This document shows, in pieces, positions 1 through 7,020 of a stretch of DNA of 32,490 nt. Origin of the DNA: Chloroflexota bacterium (lineage in GTDB: Bacteria > Chloroflexota > Anaerolineae > Aggregatilineales > Phototrophicaceae); the NCBI GenBank assembly GCA_011523515.1, contig WTGO01000109.1, positions 1 to 32,490 on the forward strand, read 5' to 3'. Both the position numbers and the translations under genes were made by a program. The notes beneath the pieces were generated by a model that was not told the DNA's origin, made no database searches, and saw only the letters and a list, made by a program, of their open reading frames with translations. Position 1 is the stretch's first letter, and the number at the start of each line of letters is the position of its first letter.

Positions 1-95
1 CGGGGGGTGAGGTAGAGATAAGCGCCTCAAAATAGTCCAGTACCGGACAAGCCTTACAGCTTTTGCGGTGAGCAACAGTAAGACGAGCGGGCGCT

Positions 96-1514
96 TTAGC
101 AAGCACCATCCAAAACCGTGCGGTGTTGGCGGCTGATGTAACCGAATTGCCCTTCAAACTCGACCAGATACCAGAGCCCGTAAAGTTCGTAGACCGGCAC
201 TTCCGTATTGAGCCAAACCAGCGCGATGATCTCGCCGCCCGGTGCCGCGCGCAAGAAAAGCGTATCCGTCACTTTGATCCGGCAGATTACAGGCTCGGCT
301 GGCGGTGCCGGTGGCTGATCGGCCGGCTGCGGCTGAGCGGCGCTGCCATGTGGGCTGGCGGCCCGCACCAACACCACCGTGCCCGGCCCTGGGATATCGA
401 CGCAGGTATCCGCGCCCATCTGATAATGCGGCAGCCAATTCACCGGATGCGGCGTCGTGGACGAATCCTTGAACTGTACACCCCCGCCGCTTTGGCCCAT
501 GAAACAGACGCGCGTACCCGCCGGGACCATGCCCCAGACATTTGTCGCCGAGATGACGCCCAGCGCGAGAATGTCCGGATCGCCGATCCCGGCATCGGTC
601 AGCGGCTGATAGTAGGCGCTGCCAGTGACCGACACGTTGTGATCGTGCCAGGCCGGGGTCGGGCTGGGCCCTGCGTCGGCGCTATCCCGACTGCTGGAGC
701 TGCCGCTGGAGCCGGATTCGGCGCGCGCCGGCGCGCCACCCCTCGCAATGGCGAGCCCGGCCGCATGCGGCACATCATAGGTAATTCTGGGGCAGGTGCC
801 GTCCTCCATCGATTCATCGCCAACGCAGGAGAAGGCTTCGACATGCCAGCCATATTCTTCGCCCGGGGTCAGCCCGAAAAATGTAATCGATGTCTCGTCC
901 GTGGCTTTTGCTTCTTCTGCGGTAACCACACAATACCAAATCATCGAGCCCGGGTTTTCCACCTCTGGCGGATGCGCATCCCAGGAAACTGAAATCGTGC
1001 CACTGCCGCCTGGATCATCAGCATCCGAAGTGCAGGTGGAGGCGCTAGCGGAGTTATCCTCCACCGCTGTGGGCGCAGCCGTAGGTATCGGCGTTTCGGT
1101 CGGCGTCGGTGGTGGTCCGGAGGGTTGGTCCGCGGTCGTCATGGTCCCCGCGCCAGCGTCGCCAACCTTGCCACAGCTCGGATACGACGACACGATACTG
1201 CCCTCTGTCAAACCAGCCGAGACTTCAGCGGCGCAGCCCAACCAGTCGATGTAATAGGGATAAGGGGTGCCCGGGGCCAGCCCTGTTTTAGTGAGCGAGA
1301 GATTCTGTGTAAGCGTGGTCTGAAAAGAAGAGTCCGGCAGCTGCAGATTAAAAGCATACCAAACAATCAAGCCCTCGCTGACAAGTTCGGGCGCAGGCGC
1401 GTTCCAGCTAAAGGTGAGGCTCTGCGTCGACTGGGCCCTAACCGACGCTAATCCAATGCTCATCAGAAAGACGAAGGATACGAGCGATACGAAGTGTAAT
1501 TCTAAACGAGTCAT
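96..1514 (-). CDS. Secreted fibronectin-III-like / SH3b domain protein
   Basis: This is a probable extracytoplasmic structural or binding protein of unknown ligand. Residues 1-27 form a signal peptide with a likely cut at VRA/QS. Two fibronectin-type-III-like beta modules follow (about 30-110 and 170-250), each with a WxAxxPE-like strand and a TGLxPGxxY-like strand. They are joined by a Pro/Thr-rich linker (TPTETPIPTAAPT). A Ser/Gly-rich linker leads to an unassigned beta-rich domain (about 290-385), and residues 409-472 form an SH3b-like domain (LFLRAAPGG, then WYLVEFEGQFGYIS). A strong AGGAGT ribosome site lies 8 bases before the ATG. It is divergent from the XRE gene. The domain calls are by eye; no enzyme motif is visible. 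Confidence 0.75.
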   Translation of the reverse strand: MTRLELHFVSLVSFVFLMSIGLASVRAQSTQSLTFSWNAPAPELVSEGLIVWYAFNLQLPDSSFQTTLTQNLSLTKTGLAPGTPYPYYIDWLGCAAEVSAGLTEGSIVSSYPSCGKVGDAGAGTMTTADQPSGPPPTPTETPIPTAAPTAVEDNSASASTCTSDADDPGGSGTISVSWDAHPPEVENPGSMIWYCVVTAEEAKATDETSITFFGLTPGEEYGWHVEAFSCVGDESMEDGTCPRITYDVPHAAGLAIARGGAPARAESGSSGSSSSRDSADAGPSPTPAWHDHNVSVTGSAYYQPLTDAGIGDPDILALGVISATNVWGMVPAGTRVCFMGQSGGGVQFKDSSTTPHPVNWLPHYQMGADTCVDIPGPGTVVLVRAASPHGSAAQPQPADQPPAPPAEPVICRIKVTDTLFLRAAPGGEIIALVWLNTEVPVYELYGLWYLVEFEGQFGYISRQHRTVLDGAC

Positions 1515-1669
1515 TTCTTACTCCTTGGCTCGGTTGAATGGCATCAGATCTGTCCACGATTAACTAATTTTCACACTATAGTCTGCATTTCTAATGCGGG
1601 CAATCGCATACGGGACAAATTCATTCAATAGTCTGTAGAGAATTGGCGTCGTAATAGGACAATTGTGCT

Positions 1670-1924
1670 ATGCGTCGATTCGAGAAAGTCTTCGGTAAAG
1701 TTGTCAGGAAGCGCAGACGAGAAATGGGGCTTTCTCAAGAGGATTTGGGCTATCTATCGGGGCTGCACCGCACCTACATCAGCGAAATCGAAAGAGGGCT
1801 GAAGTCGTCTTCTCTGCGCGCTGTTGTTTCGATTGCGGCAGCGTTGGAGGTACCGGTATCCACGCTTATGCGGGAAACGGAAAAGCAACTGGCCAATGAA
1901 CTGATCGCATCGGAGGGAGATTAG
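1670..1924 (+). CDS. XRE-family helix-turn-helix regulator
   Basis: This 84-residue protein is almost entirely one Cro/CI-type HTH domain. It shows the family pattern RKRRREMGLSQEDLG, then LHRTYISEIERG, then the helix around LRAVVSIAAALEVPVSTLM. Such proteins bind operator DNA as dimers. It lacks any sensor or peptidase domain, so it may respond by oligomerisation or by a partner not seen here. It starts 155 bases from the divergent secreted-protein gene and could control that intergenic region and itself. No toxin-like partner ORF follows; the downstream stretch is relic DNA. The start ATG has only a weak AGGA-like ribosome site about 10 bases upstream. Confidence 0.85.
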   Translation: MRRFEKVFGKVVRKRRREMGLSQEDLGYLSGLHRTYISEIERGLKSSSLRAVVSIAAALEVPVSTLMRETEKQLANELIASEGD

Positions 1925-1992
1925 GGCGAGCGTTTACGCGGGGCAATACGCTTAGGCATCCATCTCGCAGGGCCAAATCGGAGGCAACGAGG

Positions 1993-2018
1993 CGCCACAG
2001 AGGGCACAAGGGGTGGCG
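1993..2018. repeat. CACAGAG-type repeat fragment with short inverted repeat
   Basis: The stretch CCACAGAGGGCACAAG resembles the CACAGAG-rich units at 26646-26964. CGCCAC (1993-1998) pairs with GTGGCG (2013-2018) around a 14-base loop. It sits at the left edge of the relic that follows, so it may mark a rearrangement boundary; that is inference. Confidence 0.4.
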
Positions 2019-2062
2019 ACTGTTTTAATTCTTTCGCAAAGTCCTTGCCTGTTGGAGCGGCG

Positions 2063-2555
2063 ATCACAGCGTGATGGTAGCGGACCGCCGGGCAGAGGCA
2101 ATCTTTCAGCCGGGCAGCTTCGCTCGGCGCGGATCTTGACCGCGACAACAACCGGCGCCAGCTGTCGTGAGAACCGAGCGACGGCGCATAATGCCCAGCG
2201 CCATTGCTATCGCGTAAAGGGAGACGGCACTATAATAGGCGGGAGCTATTTCCGCTGCGAAAGGGCGAGACCCAAAGAAACCAAAACTGCTCATCTTGAC
2301 GCGGCCGTGCCTGCCGCCGGCGAGGGCCCGTTATCGCTAGACGGAGGCAGCTATTCAGCAGGTCGATAGCGCCGCGCTAGCAAGTATCTTCACGCCCACC
2401 AGCATTCAGGAAGTGATCGAGGATAGCGAAGTCGTGGCCGGCGAACACGCGGATGCCTCGGCCAAGACGCGGCAGGTCGTCGCGCCCGCAACGCGACCAA
2501 GCCAGGTGGAACAGCCCCGCCCGGTAATGTCGGCCGCGACAATTTGCTGTCGCCA
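2063..2555 (+). pseudogene. Relic of a duplicated membrane-protein / LysM-lipoprotein gene pair
   Basis: This stretch aligns by eye with 4129-4625, which covers the 3' end of the intact membrane-protein gene, the spacer and the first part of the LysM gene. Positions 2244-2273 equal 4317-4346 (30 bases) and 2390-2424 equal 4463-4497 (35 bases). The promoter block with TATAAT is also shared (2231-2236 against 4304-4309). Upstream, a decayed reading frame ends GAD...NN...LS-stop where the intact gene ends GAD...TN...LLP-stop. The LysM start codon is destroyed (CCCAAAG in place of CCCTATGAAG), there are indels, and both LysM domains are missing. It is therefore a dead tandem copy of a two-gene unit, truncated at both ends. 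Confidence 0.85.
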
Positions 2556-2572
2556 ATGGGTTAGACAAAACT

Positions 2573-4243
2573 ATGCCGGGTCGTCTACAGCGCGCTATAC
2601 AGCTATTGCAATCCGGTTGGAGAGCTTATGCTGTCCTGGCGCTAGTACTGGCCGCCGCTTACCTGGCGTTGGCCCTGCGCGGCTTCCGGCTCGGCTTCTA
2701 CAGCGACATTGTGGCCTATCAGTATCACTTCGAGCTGCGCGGCGTCGTCGGCGGCATGAATTGGCTGATCACGGAGTATTGGCAGCGTCATTTGCTGGGC
2801 GGGCTCTTCGCGATTCCGCTGCACCTGTTCGGGCCGGATCGTTATGAGCTCTGGTACGCGCTGACCCTGGCCCTGCATTTCCTGGTCGGCCCCTTCGTCT
2901 TCCTGCTTGTTGATACCCTGCAATGCGGGCAGCGGCGCTGGCTGGGGTTCGCCATAGCGCTGGCATTCATCTTTGATCCGCTGCAAACCCCCTCAAATGT
3001 CGAATTCCCCACCGGCTGGGATCATCGCATTTTTCTCATCTGGGCGCTGCTGTCATTGTGGGCGTATCTGCGCTTTATCAGGAGCCGCAGGCGGCAAGCC
3101 GGCTGGTACATGCTCAGTTTCTTGACCTATATGCTGGCTATCATGACTTACGAGCAGTCGTTCTTCTTCTTTCTGCTGCACCCGGTCATCGCACTCGTAG
3201 AGGAGCGGCGGCCGGGCGAGCCGCGCCTGACAGCCCGCAATCTGTGGCTGCATGCCCGCGATGCCCTGCCCTATGCGTTTTTCTTACTGATATATGTCTA
3301 TCTGCTGCGGATTCTGTTCAGCGGCGACAGTTTTGCCATGAGCTTGTCGCCGGGGCATCTCGCGCGCCAGACAGCCGAGGGCATAGCGGTGATATTCAAC
3401 CCGCTTGATCTCGCAAGTCGATTGGCGCAGGCTGCCGCGATGGGCAAATGGTGGCTGGTCGCTCTGCTCGCTCTCGTGGTCGGCGCCTTCTTTCAGTTAT
3501 GGATTCCGCGCAGCGGCGGCGATAGCCAAAGCGCCGTATGGACGCCGCCAATGTTGGCCGGATTGGGATTATTGCTGGCGCTGCTGTCCATCTTTAACTC
3601 GGCGCCGACCAACATGCCGCTGGCACTGCATACGCGCTTGCTCTTCGCGGCCTCACTCGGCCAGGCCTTTGTATTGATCGGCCTGTTGGGCAGCGCTGTC
3701 GATCGCAATCGGCGTATCGGCGGGACGGCCTTCGCCGCGGCGCTGGCGCTCTTGCTGGCGCCGGCCATATCCTTCTTCTACGAGCATCAGGCGATCCACC
3801 TGCAGCGCGCGCAGACCAGCGAGCGCGTATTTGCCAGCATTTTCGACGCCATCCCGGAATACGCCGCGGGCGCAGAACCCTACCTGATGCTCGTAACCGA
3901 CCGGGACGCGGAGACAGACCTGTACCTGCATCCACGGGATGTCAACTTTCCGCGAGTCTTCGCGCTGCATTATGGCATCGCGAACTTCCGGGCTGACGCA
4001 GTGCTATTCGACCACGACGGCGCGCGCAAGCCGGCGCGGATTGAACTGCGGGAGGAGGGTATCGTGTCGCCACTGCAGCCAGGCGAATTGATCGGATACG
4101 ATAGCGTCATTGTTGTTGCCTACCAAAGTGCCGACAACAGCGTGACGGTGTTGGATCGCTTGCCTGACGAAGTCTTGCAGCAAGGCAACTTCAAAAGCGG
4201 CGCGGATGTGCGCATTGAGACCAACTGGTCGCTGCTGCCATAA
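2573..4243 (+). CDS. Multi-pass membrane protein, possible GT-C-like fold, function unknown
   Basis: This 556-residue protein has about ten hydrophobic segments between residues 18 and 410, beginning with a helix rich in Ala/Leu after a short basic N-terminus. A C-terminal region of about 150 residues is soluble and probably extracytoplasmic (it contains YLMLVTDRDAETDLYLHPRD). The layout of an early loop with acidic and aromatic residues (FYSDIVAYQYHFE) followed by many helices recalls GT-C glycosyltransferases, but no diagnostic motif is certain. The ATG has no strong ribosome site. The 3' end of a decayed paralogue lies just upstream, and the LysM lipoprotein follows after 104 bases. The pair was duplicated together, which suggests the two products are functionally linked. 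Confidence 0.75.
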   Translation: MPGRLQRAIQLLQSGWRAYAVLALVLAAAYLALALRGFRLGFYSDIVAYQYHFELRGVVGGMNWLITEYWQRHLLGGLFAIPLHLFGPDRYELWYALTLALHFLVGPFVFLLVDTLQCGQRRWLGFAIALAFIFDPLQTPSNVEFPTGWDHRIFLIWALLSLWAYLRFIRSRRRQAGWYMLSFLTYMLAIMTYEQSFFFFLLHPVIALVEERRPGEPRLTARNLWLHARDALPYAFFLLIYVYLLRILFSGDSFAMSLSPGHLARQTAEGIAVIFNPLDLASRLAQAAAMGKWWLVALLALVVGAFFQLWIPRSGGDSQSAVWTPPMLAGLGLLLALLSIFNSAPTNMPLALHTRLLFAASLGQAFVLIGLLGSAVDRNRRIGGTAFAAALALLLAPAISFFYEHQAIHLQRAQTSERVFASIFDAIPEYAAGAEPYLMLVTDRDAETDLYLHPRDVNFPRVFALHYGIANFRADAVLFDHDGARKPARIELREEGIVSPLQPGELIGYDSVIVVAYQSADNSVTVLDRLPDEVLQQGNFKSGADVRIETNWSLLP

Positions 4244-4303
4244 GCGTCGCGCGCGGCGGCAGAATCGCCAGCGCGCTTGCTATCGCGTCAATCGAGACGG
4301 CAC

Positions 4304-4309
4304 TATAAT
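4304..4309 (+). promoter_or_regulatory. Candidate -10 box for the LysM lipoprotein gene
   Basis: A perfect TATAAT lies 38 bases before the ATG at 4348. No good -35 hexamer is present at 17 bases (TATCGC); TTGCTA is present at a 21-base spacing. The same box and its flanks survive at 2231-2236 in the relic copy, which supports it being a real promoter element before duplication. Confidence 0.55.
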
Positions 4310-4347
4310 GGGGATGAGCTATTTCCGCTGCGAAAGGGCGAGACCCT

Positions 4348-5118
4348 ATGAAGCCAAAACTGCTCATCTTGACGCTGCTGTGCCTGCCGCTGCTGTCGGC
4401 CTGTTATCGCCAGACGGAGGAACCCTTCCAGCAGGTCGATAGCGCCGCGGTAGTTAGTGTCCTCACGCCCACCAGCATTCAGGAAGTGATCGAGGATGGC
4501 GAAGTCGTCGCCGGCGAAGACGCGGATGCCTCGGCCGAGACGCGTCAGTACGTTACGCCCGAAACGGTACCAGGCCAGGTGGAACAGCCGACGCTCGAAT
4601 TGCCGACCGAGATTCCAATCGCCGCCACATCTCCCTCGCTAACCGTCACGCCATTCGTGCGTCCTACATCTACGTTGGCATTTGTGGAAGAACTCGATCC
4701 CAATCACGAGTGCGTCTATACAGTGCAATCGGGCGACAATCTGTTCCGGCTGTCACTCAGTTGGAACACGACGGTGCAAGACATCATGGACGCTAGCCAA
4801 ATTGACGACGATGCGCTGGCGATTGGCCAGCTGCTGCTGCGGCCAGGCTGCGACTATGCGCCGCCGGAGCCGCGCCCGACGGTAGATCCGCAACCGGCAG
4901 CCGGCGAGTTTATTGAAGAATCCGAAGGCGCGGTAAGCGACGCCGAGACAGAAGCGACCGCGACGCCGGGCCCGAAGATCCATGTGGTCTCAGCCGGAGA
5001 TACTATCGAGAGCATCTCGCTGAAATATCGCGTGGACGTCAACCAACTTATCTCGCTGAACAATCTCACCAATCCGAATCAGCTGTCGGTGGGGCAAGAG
5101 CTGTTCCTGCCCGAGTAG
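4348..5118 (+). CDS. Two-LysM-domain lipoprotein
   Basis: This is a predicted cell-envelope lipoprotein that binds peptidoglycan or another GlcNAc polymer. Residues 1-19 form a lipoprotein signal ending in the lipobox LLSAC, with Cys19 as the lipidated residue. A low-complexity Thr/Pro/Glu-rich tether (20-120) leads to LysM 1 (about 123-166, YTVQSGDNLFRLS...GQLLLRP) and, after a second acidic linker, LysM 2 (about 212-255, HVVSAGDTIESIS...GQELFLPE). Cys122 and Cys168 bracket LysM 1 and could form a disulfide. No hydrolase domain is present, so it is likely a binding or anchoring protein. It follows the membrane-protein gene and has its own TATAAT box. It ends 8 bases from the convergent peptidase gene. 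Confidence 0.9.
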   Translation: MKPKLLILTLLCLPLLSACYRQTEEPFQQVDSAAVVSVLTPTSIQEVIEDGEVVAGEDADASAETRQYVTPETVPGQVEQPTLELPTEIPIAATSPSLTVTPFVRPTSTLAFVEELDPNHECVYTVQSGDNLFRLSLSWNTTVQDIMDASQIDDDALAIGQLLLRPGCDYAPPEPRPTVDPQPAAGEFIEESEGAVSDAETEATATPGPKIHVVSAGDTIESISLKYRVDVNQLISLNNLTNPNQLSVGQELFLPE

Positions 5119-5126
5119 AAGGCGGC

Positions 5127-6164
5127 TCAATCGCGCTTAAAGGTCGCGGGTGTAATTCGATTCAAGACAGCCTGCGACAGCGCGCGGACATGCCCGTAAT
5201 CGTCCAAATTAAGCAGCGCTGTCGGCGAATGGATATAGCGACAAGGCACTGACAGTGTCATGGTGGGCACACCGGTCTGCGCGGTATGGATGGCGCCGCC
5301 GTCGGTGCCGCCGCCACCGACAGTCTTCACCTGATAGAGTATGTCGTTAGCCGCCGCCGTTTCCTTCAGGAATGCCATAACACGCGGATCGCTGATCATG
5401 CGCCCGTCAACAAGGGTCAAAACAGCGCCCTCGCCCAGGCGCGTCGCCGGATTGGTCGGCAGGTCGCCGGCCTCGGCTTCAAGGTTAGGATTGGGAACAT
5501 CATAGGCGGGCGTGCCTTCCAGCACGATGGCGGCATCGGGCCCCAAACGCTGCGCCGCCACCTGGGCGCCACGCAGGCCGATTTCTTCTTGTACGGTGAA
5601 GGCGGCGCAAACTGTCACCGGATAGGGTCCGCCGCGCAGGATATCGACCAGAATGGCGCAGCCAACGCGGTCGTCAAAGGCTTTGCCGCGAACAACTGTG
5701 TCGCTGAGCTGCTGATAACGGCCGTCGAAGGCGATTCGGTCGCCGGGCTCGGCGGCGCTTTTATCGTTCACGCCGACATCAATGCGCAGGCTTTCGATCG
5801 CTATCGTATTCATATCGCGCCACATGTGAATCGGCTTCCACAAGACGACGCCAGACGTCCGCTTCACGCCGATCTTGACGCGCAGGCCGGGCAGAATACG
5901 CGGGTCGATGCCGCCGACATTGGTGAATTGGATCAGTCCGCCGCCGTCAACAGACGTCACCATCATGCCTATCTCGTCCATATGCGCGGCGATCATGACC
6001 TTGTAGTCGGGGTACTCAGTACCGGTCTGCGTCGCGGTCAGGTTGCCCAGCGCGTCAACCTGGATATCGGCGGCGCGGTCGCGGATGGCGGCCAGGATAA
6101 TCGCGCGGACGTCGTCTTCTTCGCCGCTGACGCCGATAGCATTTGACAGCTCCTCAAGTATCAT
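5127..6164 (-). CDS. M42-family metallo-aminopeptidase (FrvX/YsdC type)
   Basis: This is a predicted cytoplasmic dinuclear-metal aminopeptidase that trims peptides; M42 members often form large tetrahedral complexes. The family metal and catalytic residues are visible: AAHMDEIG (His61, Asp63), FDDRVG (Asp164), VQEEIGLRG (Glu193, Glu194), VLEGT (Glu216, where many relatives have Asp), GGGGTDGGAIH and RYIHSP (His312). The length of 345 residues is typical. The reading frame is open for 57 codons further upstream, but I place the start at the ATG at 6164. It begins MILEELSNAIGVSGEE as relatives do and has an AAAGG ribosome site 7 bases upstream. Confidence 0.93.
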   Translation of the reverse strand: MILEELSNAIGVSGEEDDVRAIILAAIRDRAADIQVDALGNLTATQTGTEYPDYKVMIAAHMDEIGMMVTSVDGGGLIQFTNVGGIDPRILPGLRVKIGVKRTSGVVLWKPIHMWRDMNTIAIESLRIDVGVNDKSAAEPGDRIAFDGRYQQLSDTVVRGKAFDDRVGCAILVDILRGGPYPVTVCAAFTVQEEIGLRGAQVAAQRLGPDAAIVLEGTPAYDVPNPNLEAEAGDLPTNPATRLGEGAVLTLVDGRMISDPRVMAFLKETAAANDILYQVKTVGGGGTDGGAIHTAQTGVPTMTLSVPCRYIHSPTALLNLDDYGHVRALSQAVLNRITPATFKRD

Positions 6165-6204
6165 GTGCCGACCTTTGCGTATGAGAGGCGCGTACGGTTG
6201 GACA

Positions 6205-6210
6205 AGTATA
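6205..6210 (-). promoter_or_regulatory. Weak candidate -10 box for the M42 peptidase gene
   Basis: TATACT on the minus strand lies about 40 bases before the peptidase start. The hexamer 17 bases further upstream (TTACGG) is a poor -35 match, so this is only a candidate. Confidence 0.3.
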
Positions 6211-6306
6211 GCCGATTGTATGCAGCGCCGTAAGATGCCGCCTGGAGGTTGAAGCAGCGAGGCGCCGTCATCTGGTTTAGGGCATGCAAGCGCGGGCTGC
6301 TGGGAC

Positions 6307-6333
6307 AAAAAGCGGGCGGCGCAAAGACCGCCC
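6307..6333 (-). terminator. Rho-independent terminator of the Flp pilin gene
   Basis: Read on the minus strand, GGGCGG pairs with CCGCCC around an 8-base loop (6314-6319 with 6328-6333). It is followed after GC by a run of five T (6307-6311). It begins 28 bases past the pilin stop codon and also separates the pilin from the M42 gene downstream. Confidence 0.75.
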
Positions 6334-6360
6334 ACGCGAGAGGACTAAAGGGATGCGACG

Positions 6361-6558
6361 CTAATTGCCCGGCGCCGGCGCCGGCGCCACGGTGGGTTCG
6401 ATAGTTGGGTTCAGGCTATTGATGATGTTGGAAAAGATATTGCCGATTGCAGGTCCCAGCAGCGCGAGGATAACGATAACGACTACCGCGACAAGTACCA
6501 GAATGAGGGCGTATTCGACGAGGCCCTGCCCTTCCATGTTACGTGGTTTATACCGCAT
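6361..6558 (-). CDS. Flp/Fap-type class IVb pilin subunit
   Basis: This 65-residue type IVb prepilin has a short basic leader (MRYKPRNMEG) and then the processing site before QGLVEYALI. Glu at +5 and Tyr at +6 of the mature protein are the Flp signature. A hydrophobic helix (ALILVLVAVVVIVILALLG) follows, then an amphipathic part and a Pro/Ala-rich tail. Flp pilins are cut by a TadV/CpaA-like peptidase and assembled by Tad machinery; none of those genes is in this window. CAGGAGT lies 6 bases before the ATG. It has its own promoter and terminator and is probably monocistronic and abundantly expressed. A broken paralogue lies upstream. Confidence 0.92.
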   Translation of the reverse strand: MRYKPRNMEGQGLVEYALILVLVAVVVIVILALLGPAIGNIFSNIINSLNPTIEPTVAPAPAPGN

Positions 6559-6618
6559 GTGAAAACTCCTGCTATAAGTGGTGAGGCGAGCATGAATTGC
6601 GAACGATCACTTGTTCAC

Positions 6619-6647
6619 AATATAGCATAGCTTGGAAAACTAGGCAA
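6619..6647 (-). promoter_or_regulatory. Sigma70-type promoter of the Flp pilin gene
   Basis: On the minus strand TTGCCT (6642-6647) is separated by exactly 17 bases from TATATT (6619-6624), which is preceded by TGC (an extended -10). The predicted transcript starts about 50 bases before the pilin ATG. Confidence 0.65.
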
Positions 6648-6698
6648 TCAGGCAGCGCCGGCTTAGGTTGCGACGGCGCTTTCCAGACGCGGGGATTT

Positions 6699-6853
6699 TC
6701 AGCCGGACAGCCGATTGATCACATCGGAGACAAAGTCTCCGAGCGGTGGCCCAGCAACACCAGCATGATGATGACAACCACGGTGACCAATACGAGGAGT
6801 AAGGCATATTCGACGAGACTCTGGCCGGGTTCGTCTCCCGGAAGTTGTTTCAT
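6699..6853 (-). pseudogene. Frameshifted second Flp pilin gene
   Basis: From the ATG at 6853 the frame reads MKQLPGDEPG then QSLVEYALLLVLVTVV and VVIIMLVLLG, a clear Flp prepilin with Glu and Tyr at +5 and +6. After Gly35 (6749-6751) the zero frame turns to nonsense and stops at 6719-6721 after 44 codons. In the -1 frame it continues PPLGDFVSDVINRLSG and stops at 6699-6701. This matches the paralogue's GPAIGNIFSNIINSL region, and the repaired product would be 51 residues. Either one base was lost (a pseudogene or an assembly error), or the ribosome shifts by -1. I see no well-placed strong promoter. Confidence 0.75.
6724..6742 (-). other. Perfect 8-bp hairpin just after the pilin frame break
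   Basis: TCGGAGAC and GTCTCCGA pair perfectly around a 3-base loop. On the coding (minus) strand the stem starts 6 bases after the codon where the pilin frame breaks, a spacing typical of stimulatory structures in -1 frameshifting. The upstream bases (GGGC CAC) are not a standard slippery heptamer, so the role is unproven. Confidence 0.5.
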
Positions 6854-7020
6854 AAGGGTTGGCTTCAAGCGCGCAACGTAGGAAAGCGGCGTTTGGCAAA
6901 GGTTGATATGCCGTCAAGTTATCACGAACAATTTCAACATGCAACACTTAGTCAAGCCGAGGAACATGAGAGTTTCGGCGGAGAATTGCGAGGCGCGTGG
7001 GGCGGCTGTCTACAGGGCGC

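Noticed and set aside
123..992. Long open frame on the plus strand opposite the secreted-protein gene.
   Set aside because: It is antisense to a gene with a signal peptide, domains and ribosome site. Its composition is Arg/His-rich and it has no recognisable motif.
1578..1635. ATAGTCTG repeated 50 bases apart (1578-1585 and 1628-1635) between the secreted-protein and XRE genes, as a possible XRE operator pair.
   Set aside because: Eight bases repeated once without dyad symmetry can occur by chance in an AT-richer spacer; nothing else supports it.
1670..2572. Small mobile island or phage remnant around the XRE gene.
   Set aside because: No integrase, attachment repeats or phage genes are present. 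The following DNA is explained by decay of a neighbouring gene pair.
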